DNA of 57,396 nt from positions 1 through 57,396 of the forward strand of contig RSEH01000286.1 in the NCBI GenBank assembly GCA_006503475.1. The letters run 5' to 3'. The position numbers and the translations under genes were made by a program. The DNA comes from Stentor roeselii (lineage: Eukaryota > Ciliophora > Heterotrichea > Heterotrichida > Stentoridae). Under the pieces are notes generated by a model. The model did not search any database and was not told where the DNA came from. It saw nothing but the letters and a program-made list of their open reading frames with translations. Position 1 is the stretch's first letter, and each line of letters begins with the position of its first letter. Below are positions 11,203 to 20,771 of this stretch, one piece after another.

Positions 11203-13107
11203 TTAATACCTAAGCATATGCAGATATTCTGAAGCTCTTCTTAAGTAGTAATCATCAATTTCATGGTTCAAACTACAAAGACGTCGATTTGAATTAATTA
11301 TTTCCTTCAAGCAATAAACACAAATAATGCAAGTACATTTAAAACCAAATAACTGAATATCTTCAAATGGATTCTTACATTGTTGACAAATATTGTTTTT
11401 GAGTTTAATTTGATAATTGTAATCGGAATTACAAAACACACAATATCTGATTCTTGATGAGATAAATGAACATCTGTTACATAAATAATGATTCCCACAG
11501 CTATTTTCAGCAGGAAGATCATCACAATATGAACATTTTACTATTCCTTGATGTTCTTCATAATTAAAATTTATCAATTCCTTATATATTTGTTTTATAT
11601 GCTCCAGTTCGTTTTGATTAGCATTAATCTTTAGGATGTTAATCAATCTAATTAATTCATTGTTAAATTCACAACATTCACGATCATTTTTACTAAGTTT
11701 TCCTTGGACTTTTTTTACTGCATTGAAAATATTGTATATATTTGGATCTTCAGGTCTGAACAAATTTAAATCACAATTTTGAGGTATTATATATTCAAGA
11801 GTTTGACAATCGTATCCATCATATTCCATCATCTGCTTTTGATAAATAATACCAAGTTTTTGTCCTAATTTTAGGTATATTATTGGATATTGTTGGCTGA
11901 TATCGAATGGGGTATAGGTTTTCCAATCAGTTAATGATTCATTTGTTGTGTAAATTATCAAATTGTAAGATTCGCTTATTAAATTGAAGTTATAAGGTTC
12001 TTTGAATATTTCTTTTGCACAACTACTAAAGAGAATACTGTTATCTTGAAATAATTTATAAAGTTTTTCTATCTTTCCAACAGAGCAATCTCTAAAAATT
12101 CCATATATCTGGTCTACTTTTGCACATTCATTCGGAGACTTCCTCCAAATAATATATTGTAAGTTTCGATAAAGAAAATCTCTTCCAGGCCAGTGAGGAT
12201 GCCTAAATAATACTTCAAATAGACCTAAAAGCAAAATTGAGTTATTATCAAAAACGCTGTTTTCCTTTTCGAACCAATCATATTGTATTTTTGATCTCTT
12301 ACCATATATGGGATTTGCAGTGGGGTCGAATTGGCTACTTCTTCTATAATTTAAGCTTTGAGAGCCATCTTGGCTTCTTGAATGAGATGAATCTCGTGAT
12401 ATCAATGCATTTTCCTTTGGCTGATCCTGAACTTCAGCAAATATTTGTCCACCTTGAATAGAAACTTTAACTTCTATGCCTATTAATGATGAAACTGAAC
12501 TAGAACTAAAATTTTTAGATTTCCCTTTATAAAAGGTGAAATTTTTATGAATCTTATAAGGTATGAGTCTATCATCTTTGAGAATTATATACTCAGTTTC
12601 TAGTTGCCCTAATGGATTATACACAAAATTATCCAATTTAAATTTTAATTCAATTGATTCATCCATGAGTCTTGCTTCAATTGCGGCATTTCCATTAAAA
12701 TAAATCAAAGCGTATTTATCTATATATGAATCTATTGATTTCTCAACAATTGGTTTATTATCAGGGCCTAGTACTTGATGAAATTCGACATCGTATGAAA
12801 TATGATTTCTATCTGAAAATTCAATTTTTGAGAAATCTTCATAAATTGATACAAATTTTACAAATGCTGCATGAATATCTAGCTTTGAATCCAAAAAAAA
12901 TTCAGGATCATTATCATCCTTTAATTTGTAATGCATCTCTGTACCTTTAATCAATAAATTTTTAGGTGCTGGATTTCCTCTAAATGATATTTGATTCATT
13001 CGCCTTGAATATGATTTACTATCACCACTAATAGCTATGATCACCGAATTTGAATTAACAATTCTCTTAATATAAGCTAATCCTTCTCTCTTCTGATTCT
13101 CACCCAT
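11203..13107 (-). CDS. Zinc-finger protein with possible degenerate OTU-like region
   Basis: 634 residues from an ATG. The C-terminal ~110 residues hold two RING-like Cys modules of layout CxxC-x7-11-Cx(H/C)xxxC-type with CxxC closings (starting CSYC and CQQC). The central third has short hydrophobic strands (YNLIIYTTNE, then PIIYLKLGQKLGIIYQK) resembling the end of otubain-type cysteine protease domains, where a strand before the catalytic His reads like HYDILY. No DGNC-type catalytic Cys motif is present, so an active deubiquitinase is not supported. The N-terminus (AYIKRIVNSNSVIIAI) faintly resembles an SNase/Tudor-SN opening. The gene at 23240 has a similar strand pattern plus one Cys module. 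Function unknown; ubiquitin-related is a guess. Confidence 0.75.
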   Translation of the reverse strand: MGENQKREGLAYIKRIVNSNSVIIAISGDSKSYSRRMNQISFRGNPAPKNLLIKGTEMHYKLKDDNDPEFFLDSKLDIHAAFVKFVSIYEDFSKIEFSDRNHISYDVEFHQVLGPDNKPIVEKSIDSYIDKYALIYFNGNAAIEARLMDESIELKFKLDNFVYNPLGQLETEYIILKDDRLIPYKIHKNFTFYKGKSKNFSSSSVSSLIGIEVKVSIQGGQIFAEVQDQPKENALISRDSSHSRSQDGSQSLNYRRSSQFDPTANPIYGKRSKIQYDWFEKENSVFDNNSILLLGLFEVLFRHPHWPGRDFLYRNLQYIIWRKSPNECAKVDQIYGIFRDCSVGKIEKLYKLFQDNSILFSSCAKEIFKEPYNFNLISESYNLIIYTTNESLTDWKTYTPFDISQQYPIIYLKLGQKLGIIYQKQMMEYDGYDCQTLEYIIPQNCDLNLFRPEDPNIYNIFNAVKKVQGKLSKNDRECCEFNNELIRLINILKINANQNELEHIKQIYKELINFNYEEHQGIVKCSYCDDLPAENSCGNHYLCNRCSFISSRIRYCVFCNSDYNYQIKLKNNICQQCKNPFEDIQLFGFKCTCIICVYCLKEIINSNRRLCSLNHEIDDYYLRRASEYLHMLRY

Positions 13108-13229
13108 ATTGTCTATATTATAATCTTAAATACTTTAATTAAATTTCCATAGTAATTCTAAAGATATAATCCAAATTTCTTAGACTACCAAACAAATCGT
13201 CTACAATTAAAACCTTATTTATACATAAA

Positions 13230-13880
13230 TCAAAATCTTGCTATTTTCGTAAAAACTTTTTGTTTCTCCCTGAACTTAGGACTGATATCAAATTGTTTCG
13301 CAGCAGTTTGAGAGAAAACCCTTTTATCCTGCAAGCTGCAGCTTAAAGGTGTATAATACTCATTTTCTTCAGCTTGTTTAAGTGGACTATGCGATTCATG
13401 AGGCTTAGGCCTTCTCGTGACTTTCTTAACAGCGAAGTGATAGCTGACCCCCTGTTCTTCCTTAACCTTAAAAGTCTTTTTCTTTTTGTCAGTAGTTTCA
13501 TTAAGAACCTGTACAAGTTCTCTAGAAAACATGACTCGATTTCTCTTAGGAACACTATTCGAGTTCCTCAAACACGAAATCGGTCTCGAAGAATCCTCAG
13601 CTTTCCCTTTAACCTTATTGATCTCATCAATCAACTCCTTAATTTTTTCAGCTTGTTTTTCATTGCATTTCCTAAGTTCCTTATTTTCCTTTTTCAGTTG
13701 TTTCACCATCTTCACCAGTCTTTCAGCAGAGCAATTTTCATATTTTCTGGTTTTTTTGGTATCACATAAGTTGGTTGTGCTGCTTGCTTTTACCACTTCT
13801 GAGTCATTTTTCGGGCGGTAAGGGTTTAAAGTCTCAAATTTTTTTCTCAAACTAGAAACACACTGAAAATCCGATTTCAT
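13230..13880 (-). CDS. Basic coiled-coil protein, unknown
   Basis: 216 residues from an ATG. Residues ~52-92 form a Lys/Glu-rich heptad segment predicted as a coiled coil (ERLVKMVKQLKKENKELRKC). The rest is Ser/Lys/Pro-rich and probably disordered, with a strongly basic C-terminus. No family recognised. It is divergent from the ELMO-domain gene with about 100 bp between start codons. Confidence 0.75.
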   Translation of the reverse strand: MKSDFQCVSSLRKKFETLNPYRPKNDSEVVKASSTTNLCDTKKTRKYENCSAERLVKMVKQLKKENKELRKCNEKQAEKIKELIDEINKVKGKAEDSSRPISCLRNSNSVPKRNRVMFSRELVQVLNETTDKKKKTFKVKEEQGVSYHFAVKKVTRRPKPHESHSPLKQAEENEYYTPLSCSLQDKRVFSQTAAKQFDISPKFREKQKVFTKIARF

Positions 13881-13982
13881 ATTTATTCAGTCCAAGTCTC
13901 TTCAATATGAAAGAAGAGCTCTTCAGTCTTTCCATCATTTCTAAATCCGCCAGTGAAATCCTTAAAAATCCTGCAAATAAAA

Positions 13983-15533
13983 ATGTTTCATCCCGCTGAC
14001 CACTCCGAAAACCCCGGAAATCGCGATTCACGTCAAACGACTTCAGCGATGACTCCTCAAAACGAAGGGATCTTCAAGCAAAAAGTCCTTCCAAAGTTAA
14101 ATTCAATTCTAAACACATCTTCCGGAATAGTCTCCAACCTCATCGGCTTCGCGGGGGGTCTTTGGGAAAAAAAGCAAGTCGCTGAAGGCGAGTCGATCCG
14201 ATCATCGAGTTACTCATCATCGATTATTTTTGATGACTCGCCTGACATTCTCATTGTGAGCAGGCAAAAAGTATATGGAAGACGAGAAAGGTTCAGTCAA
14301 GAGTTCGCTATTAATTTAAAAAAACTCAGAAATGGAAGGTTTTCTGAATATATTCCAAGAAAACACTTCGGACTCAATGCGGACTCTGATGTCCAGCCAC
14401 AGATTGTCACGTTGAGGGAGTCTTATGTTGAACAAAGGAAAAGAACAGAAAGTTGCTATCCGCGACTTGGGCATCAGAAAAGTCAACAGGAACTTTTTAG
14501 TCTTTCGGAAAATAGGGAAGGGTCACTTGGAAGTCAACAGGATGAACCGGATGATGGAGAACAACAAGAAGTTTTAAGTGAATCGGAAGGTGAAAAGTTT
14601 AGAACGGGATTCACTTATGTTAATTGCAGGGCTAGGGCGAAGAAGTATCAGGAGGATAGTCAGGAGTTTGATGGGTGTCGCACTCATGACTTTGAAAGAT
14701 CTGCTGTTGAAGAAGAACCTCGGGGTAGTATGAGTTGTATGGAAGAACTGCAAAATGAGAAAAAAGCTGAAATCTTCAGCAGATGTCGAAGTTTGGATTC
14801 AGTTAGTGTTTCCATTAATGGAAAGATATTCAAGTACTTTGATAAAGCGCAACTATGCAGCATCCCAGTGATAACATTCAAAGACTTCATCAAAAAGCTG
14901 GAAACTTTAAAAGTTTCCAAAGAAAACCTTTGGCTCTCATCCTCTCGATGCGCTTCACTCTGTTGTTTCAAGTCTTCCCAGTTAGAAGACTCAGAGCTTT
15001 CAAGCCTCGAGCGTCTAATCCAGCTATTCCTAACAGACCTCGACCCATGCAACGACTTCCACCTGACGTTACTCTTAGGGGCATACACTTCAATAACCGG
15101 TGAAAAAGACTGGCCAAGCCACGACAAAGACTGGCTAAGACTCGGTTTTTCTTCAATCGATTTAAAAACCGAGCTAAACGACGGAGGCCTTTTCTGTCTT
15201 TTTTTCCTTTTTTTCCTTTCAGAGTCTTTCGCAGGTTTTTTAAACGACCTGTTAAAAGTAAGCATTTATTACAGCTTCGAAGTTTTCGAAGTCTTGAAGC
15301 AGTTCATCAAAGACTCAATGTTTCTCCTTCGCAGTCGAAAAATTCACTGCTGTTTGAACCAAAAAGGCAAGTCTCTAGAAAGGTTCCTTCTCTTTACCTG
15401 CGGAATGGTTCAGAAGTGGTTCAAGTTAATCGTGTTAAACAAGGACTTCCGTCAAATGCACCGGACTGTCATTGCACAGGCCAGAAGTGCCCCAATTCAG
15501 TTTATTCAACTAGCTGAAAACAGTGTAAATTAA
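13983..15533 (+). CDS. ELMO-domain protein
   Basis: 516 residues. The start chosen is the first in-frame ATG (13983); upstream in-frame codons reach further but contain no ATG. The first ~280 residues are polar and low-complexity. The last ~230 resemble an ELMO/CED-12 domain: a Trp followed by LRLGFSS and a GGLFCLFFLFFLSESF block matching the W-x-x-xGF ... G-L-L-x-L-xxL-x-F core. ELMO-domain proteins act as GAPs for Arf/Arl GTPases or in Rac activation; an Arl gene lies at 36074, but no link is shown. An out-of-frame ATG near 13908 opens a 30-codon ORF overlapping the start and may be a uORF. Confidence 0.7.
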   Translation: MFHPADHSENPGNRDSRQTTSAMTPQNEGIFKQKVLPKLNSILNTSSGIVSNLIGFAGGLWEKKQVAEGESIRSSSYSSSIIFDDSPDILIVSRQKVYGRRERFSQEFAINLKKLRNGRFSEYIPRKHFGLNADSDVQPQIVTLRESYVEQRKRTESCYPRLGHQKSQQELFSLSENREGSLGSQQDEPDDGEQQEVLSESEGEKFRTGFTYVNCRARAKKYQEDSQEFDGCRTHDFERSAVEEEPRGSMSCMEELQNEKKAEIFSRCRSLDSVSVSINGKIFKYFDKAQLCSIPVITFKDFIKKLETLKVSKENLWLSSSRCASLCCFKSSQLEDSELSSLERLIQLFLTDLDPCNDFHLTLLLGAYTSITGEKDWPSHDKDWLRLGFSSIDLKTELNDGGLFCLFFLFFLSESFAGFLNDLLKVSIYYSFEVFEVLKQFIKDSMFLLRSRKIHCCLNQKGKSLERFLLFTCGMVQKWFKLIVLNKDFRQMHRTVIAQARSAPIQFIQLAENSVN

Positions 15534-15548
15534 TCTTTAAGTTAACAG

Positions 15549-16247
15549 TTATCTTCCTGGAATACTTGCGCTTCGGCTTTGATACGTTGAACGAAGCTCG
15601 TCTTTTAAAGGGCGCAACTTGCATTTTTCCATCACTTCCTGAGCCACCTGGGCTAAACTTCTGTCGGTCTCTTCTCCTGCTGATATGCAGGCGACCGCCA
15701 AGGACCCAACTCGCGCGTCAAGCGCGATGGACTCGACAGTTTTGTAGTAACTTTTACGTAAGGTGCTCGGAAACATCTCGCCTGAAGGCGTCACTTGCCA
15801 GGAACTGTCGAGTCTCCCTTGTTGAGACCTCCAAGTGTCGTTGATTCTTTCGTATCGGTCCTTTGGAGTGAACTTCATGTCAGTGTGGATCTCTTTTGAC
15901 TTGTAACGAGGGCGGAAGTCAGGAGCGCGAGGGAGAAGAGGAACTGTGTCAAGCCATTTGTTGGAATATTCAGCGTCTTCTACTCGCTCTTGAGAGTCTT
16001 TTGGACGGTGACGGAAAAATTTTGCACCTTTGAAGTCTTCAAGAGGCATCATGTATTCTTTTCTTGAGATTGGCACTGGCTCTGCTGACATCTGCAAAAG
16101 ACGAGTTTGAACTCGTTTTCTATTCTTGTTAGCAAGTTTCTCTCGAAGTCGCTGCTGAGCTGATAGCGACTGCAGGTAGGCTTCTTGCGATCTAGATCTC
16201 AGTTCAGCTTGCAGATGGAGTTTTTCGTTTTGGAACGCGTTAAACAT
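15549..16247 (-). CDS. Unknown charged protein
   Basis: 232 residues from an ATG, convergent with the ELMO-domain gene (15 bp between stops). The first ~55 residues are a Gln/Arg/Leu-rich predicted helix. The middle is rich in Arg, Pro and Tyr with spaced aromatic residues (PRAPDFRPRYKSKEI), in the style of microtubule inner or ciliary proteins. No family recognised; a ciliary or cortical role is only a guess. Confidence 0.75.
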   Translation of the reverse strand: MFNAFQNEKLHLQAELRSRSQEAYLQSLSAQQRLREKLANKNRKRVQTRLLQMSAEPVPISRKEYMMPLEDFKGAKFFRHRPKDSQERVEDAEYSNKWLDTVPLLPRAPDFRPRYKSKEIHTDMKFTPKDRYERINDTWRSQQGRLDSSWQVTPSGEMFPSTLRKSYYKTVESIALDARVGSLAVACISAGEETDRSLAQVAQEVMEKCKLRPLKDELRSTYQSRSASIPGR

Positions 16248-16404
16248 TGATTAATTATTTAATTTCTGAAAAAATCACACTTAGAAGATTGAAAATTCCT
16301 TAATTATACCCTCGAGGATGAAAGTGTTACAATCCTTAATCAATTTATAAAGAAATCATCCTATTCATCTAAACCCTGAATCTAACCCTTTTGAAAATTC
16401 GAAA

Positions 16405-16413
16405 AAACCCTAA
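16405..16413 (+). promoter_or_regulatory. Telobox-like AAACCCTAA
   Basis: A single AAACCCTAA lies in the 295-bp divergent promoter between the genes starting at 16247 (minus) and 16543 (plus). The same motif in the opposite orientation occurs at 38620-38628. Teloboxes are known promoter elements in plants; any role here is inference. Confidence 0.3.
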
Positions 16414-16542
16414 TTTTTAATCATTTTTCCATCCTAATCATTTCAAAGAAAGAATAAAAAGTAATTCAATCACGAAGATCCAACTTTACCAAATATAAGT
16501 AATTTAATAAAATCAGTAAATATAGTTAATTTTCAAGAAGAA

Positions 16543-16917
16543 ATGGTAGACCACTTCTCTAAATCATCAAGTCGAGCCAGCTCACAGGTATTTGAATCCT
16601 CTTCAGAACACTCAAGTCCTTCCACAAAAAACGACTTCATCTGCACTTTTTGCAAGAAAAGCCTCTCGTCACGTCAAAACCTTCGAGAACACGAGTACAT
16701 CCACACAGGCCACAGACCTTATCAATGCACTTTCACTGGCTGTTCAGCACGTTTTCGACAAGGCAGCCAACTTTCTCTGCATAAAAAAAAACACCTGAAG
16801 GCCGAATCCAAGACTCATGCAGGAGAAGAAAGAATCAACGGCTTGATCCTTCCTCCAATAACCCTACGTAAAGTCGCATCGACGATTCCTAATGTTTTTA
16901 CAATAATTAGAAGTTAA
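16543..16917 (+). CDS. Two-finger C2H2 zinc-finger protein
   Basis: 124 residues. Finger 1 uses C34, C37, H50 and H54; finger 2 uses C62, C67, H80 and H84. They are joined by a TGHRPY linker close to the canonical TGEKPY, so paired DNA binding is likely. A Ser-rich N-terminus and a short basic-hydrophobic C-terminus flank them. Probable small transcription factor; target unknown. Confidence 0.85.
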   Translation: MVDHFSKSSSRASSQVFESSSEHSSPSTKNDFICTFCKKSLSSRQNLREHEYIHTGHRPYQCTFTGCSARFRQGSQLSLHKKKHLKAESKTHAGEERINGLILPPITLRKVASTIPNVFTIIRS

Positions 16918-16985
16918 GATTATAATAAACCTGAACTATTTTTAAAGAGTTTCTGAAATTTCTAGAGTTTTTCCTTAAAAAAAAG

Positions 16986-17004
16986 AAAAAAACGCAGTTT
17001 TTTT
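16986..17004. repeat. A/T-rich inverted repeat
   Basis: AAAAAAAC, GCA, GTTTTTTT: 8-bp arms with a 3-nt loop, in the 167-bp gap between two convergent genes. It could form a hairpin in either transcript's 3' region, or be an accident of the A and T tracts. Confidence 0.35.
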
Positions 17005-17084
17005 GATGTTTTTCGTGTTTTTGTGAGGAGAAAGTTGAAAACTAGATGAATCCTTATTATTAGCCATAATCGTAAATGGTGGAC

Positions 17085-18023
17085 TTACATCACCAGACAC
17101 TTACAAGACTCTGCATTAATTTCATTTTTCTGCTCTAATTCAAGTTTAAGTCTCCAGATGCGGGCCTGTTGTTGTTGAAGCTTTTCCGCGTATTCCTTTA
17201 AACTTTCCTCATCCTCATGATTTGTGCTGACTTCTTCACAAGTGATCATGCTTCCAGTTCTCGAGCTTTCTTCAGTCAAGTTAATGATTTCTCCAATCTT
17301 CTCATTTTCCTCTCTTATTCGAACGAGCTGTTTGAAGTCATCAGTGATCATTCCTTTCAATTTCGTCTTTTTCCTGCCCAGGTTTCTGTTGTGAAAATCG
17401 CGGATTTCAAGACGAATTTCTTCAATTCTTCTGATTTTCTCGAAGTTTTTATCTTGTAAAGAGGCCAGGTCACTTCGCAACTTGACTAGTTCTTTTTTAA
17501 GGACCATTGAAGAGCTACGTTCGTAGTCGACTTGTGAAATTAAACGATTTTCTTCTTGTTTTAACTGAAGATAGTCGCTTTGTAAGGATTTTATCTCGGC
17601 TTGTGTCGATTGAAGCTCGTGTTTCAGATTAAGCTTTGACATGTGCAGCTCTGAACGAGACTCGCTGTAGTCGTTTAAAGACTCGCAGGTGAATTTGCTT
17701 GACTGCTTTATTTTGTTTAGAACTGTTTCTACGTCGGAAAGACGTGAAGTTAACTTCTGGCTTGACTTTAATAACTTTTCTTTTGTAGTGTTCAGAGAAT
17801 CGTTTAGGTGACAGTTGTCTTCTTGGATCAACTTCGAGAGAAATTTCTCGATTTTTTGGAAATTCTGGCAGGACTTGCAGAAGACTGAGAAATTAAATGG
17901 TTTTAAATCGCTTCTTGGACTTGAGATGCATTGGGTGCATCTTGATGGTTTATGGGATGTTCTAGTTTCGAGGCTTTTGCTTTTTTTCTGAAATGATTGA
18001 TTTTCTTTAATATTTTGAGACAT
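17085..18023 (-). CDS. Coiled-coil protein with C-terminal CaaX box
   Basis: 312 residues from an ATG. Residues ~25-60 contain two CxxC pairs (CTQC, CKSC) that could bind zinc. From ~60 to ~300 the sequence is almost continuous coiled coil. It ends CKCLVM: CLVM is a standard CaaX prenylation motif whose final Met favours farnesyltransferase in other eukaryotes. This suggests a membrane-anchored coiled-coil scaffold. It is divergent from the HFxxG-repeat gene with only 29 bp between start codons. Confidence 0.8.
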   Translation of the reverse strand: MSQNIKENQSFQKKSKSLETRTSHKPSRCTQCISSPRSDLKPFNFSVFCKSCQNFQKIEKFLSKLIQEDNCHLNDSLNTTKEKLLKSSQKLTSRLSDVETVLNKIKQSSKFTCESLNDYSESRSELHMSKLNLKHELQSTQAEIKSLQSDYLQLKQEENRLISQVDYERSSSMVLKKELVKLRSDLASLQDKNFEKIRRIEEIRLEIRDFHNRNLGRKKTKLKGMITDDFKQLVRIREENEKIGEIINLTEESSRTGSMITCEEVSTNHEDEESLKEYAEKLQQQQARIWRLKLELEQKNEINAESCKCLVM

Positions 18024-18052
18024 TTACCAACAAATTTAGAAGTTTTCTTATA

Positions 18053-19543
18053 ATGGAAGGAAAATTTTTAACTAAGGGCCAAAGACAAAAACTTTCACAA
18101 GAACTGAAAAAAACTCATTTTAAACTTGGAGGCGATCCAAATCTTTACTCAACTACTTCAAAAAATTCTTTAAAAGCTCCTCAAAAATCATGCAAAGTTC
18201 CAATTCACTCTTCAACTAACTTGAAAAAAACAAGTATTCAACTAGGCCAAGGGTTCAACTCAGCGATTTCAGAATTTAGTAAAAGTTTCAATCAAAAGTC
18301 ATTCAACGATATCCGCCCAGACCTTCCAAAGCGAGACTTCAAGTCTCACAGTTCAGTCCTGGGAACAATGAACTCTTCTTTCACTTCAACTTCTTCAAAA
18401 GTTTTTCATGCTTCAAGCTTGTCACAGCCAAAGACGAATAACTCGAAATCATTAGAAAAAAATCTCAGAAAGCATCATTTTTCATTCGGAGATGAAAAAT
18501 TTCAGAACATTACAACGTTTACTGAGAGTTTTCATGAAAAGGCAGCAGAAAAAGCGGATCAATTACATGAATTAAAAAATGATATACGTGACTCTCATTT
18601 TTCATTCGGGCAGTACCCGAGAGTTGTGGTTTCGACGAGTTCCCAACAGTTCAGACCAGTAAGGCCGTCGAGTTCTTGTGGAGCATTCAACAGGCAATCC
18701 AAGCAAAACTCATTAATTTTCAGCCAAGGACAAGAAAAACTAATCTCAACATTTACCTCAAGTTTCGAAGGTAAACCTGCTGAATTCCAAGCAACATCCT
18801 GCGAAAAAGTCCTAGACTTAAAAACCTCTCATTTTAAACTCGGACATCACCCTTCGACCTACTCTAAAAGCTCGACACAATTGAAGCCTCAGTCAGCGAA
18901 TCAAATCTCAAGAAAAGGAAACATAAGCATTGACATCCTGGCAAGTCACTTCGAAGTCGGCAAAAATTCTCATCCTTTTGTAACAAGTTATGAAAAAGAC
19001 AACTTTTACATTCCACACAAAGGTCTCAACAACGACTCGAAAATCGACCCATTGAGACACCTTGAAAGTCAAATCAAGTCAAAACTCACTCAAACCCCTC
19101 AGTCAGTCAGTCAAGGCACTTTCAAAAGACCCGACCCGAAAGAAATCTCAAAGACTGACCCACAGCTGATAAAAGACCTGAAAAGTCATCATTTTGACCT
19201 GGGGTCTGAAAATGTTTCAATGAAAACATCCTCTTCTCTTCTTTCAGGAGCAAAAGGACAACCTGCGAAATTTGAAGAAAATCTTTTGAAACAAGTTGTT
19301 TCTTCTCATTTCGTTCTAGGAAATCAAGTCGATAAGAGTTTCTTGTCACTGCATCAAAAAGACTTTCAAAGAAAAAAAACAGTCATTGAGAACAACTCGC
19401 AGATGATGAAAGACTTGAGAAGTTCTCATTTTAAAGTCGGTGACGACCGAGGTGAATGGAGAACAGAACAAAAAAGCAAGTTCAACTGGATCAGGCCAGT
19501 GCCTGACAACGAGTTCCATGCTTTTTTACTCGACAAATCTTGA
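18053..19543 (+). CDS. HFxxG-repeat protein, probably cytoskeletal or ciliary
   Basis: 496 residues with about nine copies of a ~35-60-residue unit whose core is (S/T)HFxxG, for example THFKLGGDP, SHFSFGQYP, SHFKLGHHP, SHFEVGKNS, SHFVLGNQV and SHFKVGDDR, often preceded by a Leu-Lys-containing helix and followed by Ser/Thr and Phe. Such spaced short motifs are typical of proteins lying along axonemal microtubules; the motif recalls the vertebrate TEX45/SAXO5 group, recalled from memory and not verified. It ends in TGA, evidence that TGA is a true stop here. The promoter must sit in the 29-bp divergent gap or in the neighbouring coding sequence. Confidence 0.8.
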   Translation: MEGKFLTKGQRQKLSQELKKTHFKLGGDPNLYSTTSKNSLKAPQKSCKVPIHSSTNLKKTSIQLGQGFNSAISEFSKSFNQKSFNDIRPDLPKRDFKSHSSVLGTMNSSFTSTSSKVFHASSLSQPKTNNSKSLEKNLRKHHFSFGDEKFQNITTFTESFHEKAAEKADQLHELKNDIRDSHFSFGQYPRVVVSTSSQQFRPVRPSSSCGAFNRQSKQNSLIFSQGQEKLISTFTSSFEGKPAEFQATSCEKVLDLKTSHFKLGHHPSTYSKSSTQLKPQSANQISRKGNISIDILASHFEVGKNSHPFVTSYEKDNFYIPHKGLNNDSKIDPLRHLESQIKSKLTQTPQSVSQGTFKRPDPKEISKTDPQLIKDLKSHHFDLGSENVSMKTSSSLLSGAKGQPAKFEENLLKQVVSSHFVLGNQVDKSFLSLHQKDFQRKKTVIENNSQMMKDLRSSHFKVGDDRGEWRTEQKSKFNWIRPVPDNEFHAFLLDKS

Positions 19544-19603
19544 TAATAATTAATGATGATTAGCGTGTCGAATGAAAATGATTCTTTCTTAAACTGATTT
19601 ATC

Positions 19604-20407
19604 CTAAACATCCTTTCCAATCAACTTCAAAGTGTTCTGGAAAGTTCTAATGAACCCGCTGAGACTGTCAAGTAAATGATCCTGGTGATCAAGTCGACTT
19701 CTCATTTCAGTCTCTACTCCAAGTTTCATATCACTTAAGGCGTTCATGCTGTCACTTTTAAACTTCTCGATATGCTGGTTCTGGGTGTTAATATCCGTAT
19801 ACAGCAGGTCTTTAAGTCCCTCTAACTTGCTAGTCCGGTCCTTGCGTTCACTGTCCATTCTTTCATTCATATTCCTGACTTCTTCATCCAGTGTCTCCAA
19901 AATCTCCTTTTCTCTTTCAATTCTGATATTTTTCTCAATTTCGAAACCTTTTTCTAGAACTTCCAAACCTGTTCTAATAGGATTCAACATGTTTTCAGTC
20001 TGTTGGACCCTTTCGCGCTTTTCTTCTTCTATTGCCCGCTCTAAGAAGTCCATTCGGTCGTTTGCTTGCTTGTTTGCTTGCTCTCGTGCAGTCCTTTCAT
20101 CGTCGAAGGTCTTGTTTGTGAAGTCTTTCAAACCTTTCAGCTCGTCTTGGAAGTGTCTTTGAAATTGCTTCAGTTGTTCGTTTATTTGCTTGCCTTGATC
20201 GGTCACGTAGTCCCGGGTACTTTGGATCTTTGAGTATACGTCTTGGAATTTCGCTTCTAACTGGCGCTTTGCTTCTTCACGAGCCTTTCTCATCGTCTCG
20301 AAGTCTCCTGACATGTCGTCCATCTGGCCTTTCAGAAGAGATAGCTTTTCACGCTCGTTCACACTTTTTTTTACTGTCCCGGTTAGGTTTGTCACGTAGT
20401 CTTCCAT
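19604..20407 (-). CDS. SF-assemblin (striated fibre coiled-coil protein)
   Basis: 267 residues, nearly all heptad coiled coil, with a short N-terminal head and the C-terminal LSGFIRTFQNTLKLIG signature of SF-assemblins. Length and architecture match the family, which forms 2-nm filaments of striated rootlet fibres at basal bodies. In a ciliate it would belong to basal-body-associated fibres. It is convergent with the HFxxG-repeat gene (60 bp between stops). Confidence 0.85.
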   Translation of the reverse strand: MEDYVTNLTGTVKKSVNEREKLSLLKGQMDDMSGDFETMRKAREEAKRQLEAKFQDVYSKIQSTRDYVTDQGKQINEQLKQFQRHFQDELKGLKDFTNKTFDDERTAREQANKQANDRMDFLERAIEEEKRERVQQTENMLNPIRTGLEVLEKGFEIEKNIRIEREKEILETLDEEVRNMNERMDSERKDRTSKLEGLKDLLYTDINTQNQHIEKFKSDSMNALSDMKLGVETEMRSRLDHQDHLLDSLSGFIRTFQNTLKLIGKDV

Positions 20408-20771
20408 TTTTAGAGAAGGAGGATTTTATTTCATCAGTTAAAGATATCTGTAAACTTACAATAAGTTCAGATATCCAATAATAAGAAAAATCACTAAACA
20501 AACCTCACTTCAATCATTATACCACTGAATCAATCCAATAAAAAACAATCTCCATCTAATCTAACCTCTATAATAATATAAAATACTATCAACTAATAAC
20601 TAATCACTAAAAATTCCACAAATTACAATAAGTCATCCATTAATTAAAAAAAAAATTTTATATTCTTCTACAATCCTTAAACTTCCCTCCAATCAAAAAA
20701 TCTTCATCAAACAATTCAATCAAAACCACTTCATCCCAAAATTTCCAAGCTAAACAATTTCAAATAATTTA
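20408..20771. promoter_or_regulatory. Divergent promoter with G-depleted plus-strand leader
   Basis: A 364-bp gap between the SF-assemblin start (minus) and the coiled-coil gene start (plus). From about 20480 to 20771 the plus strand is almost devoid of G and rich in A, C and T, as in several other leaders in this window. No TATA box or specific element identified. Confidence 0.5.

Noticed and set aside
13908-13997. Upstream ATG as the true start of the ELMO-domain gene
   Set aside because: It is out of frame with the main ORF and no 15-16-nt GT-AG pair joins the frames, so it is noted only as a possible uORF.
14684-15265. 193-codon ORF antisense to the ELMO-domain gene
   Set aside because: Its composition is that of a shadow frame; the plus-strand frame carries the recognisable domain.
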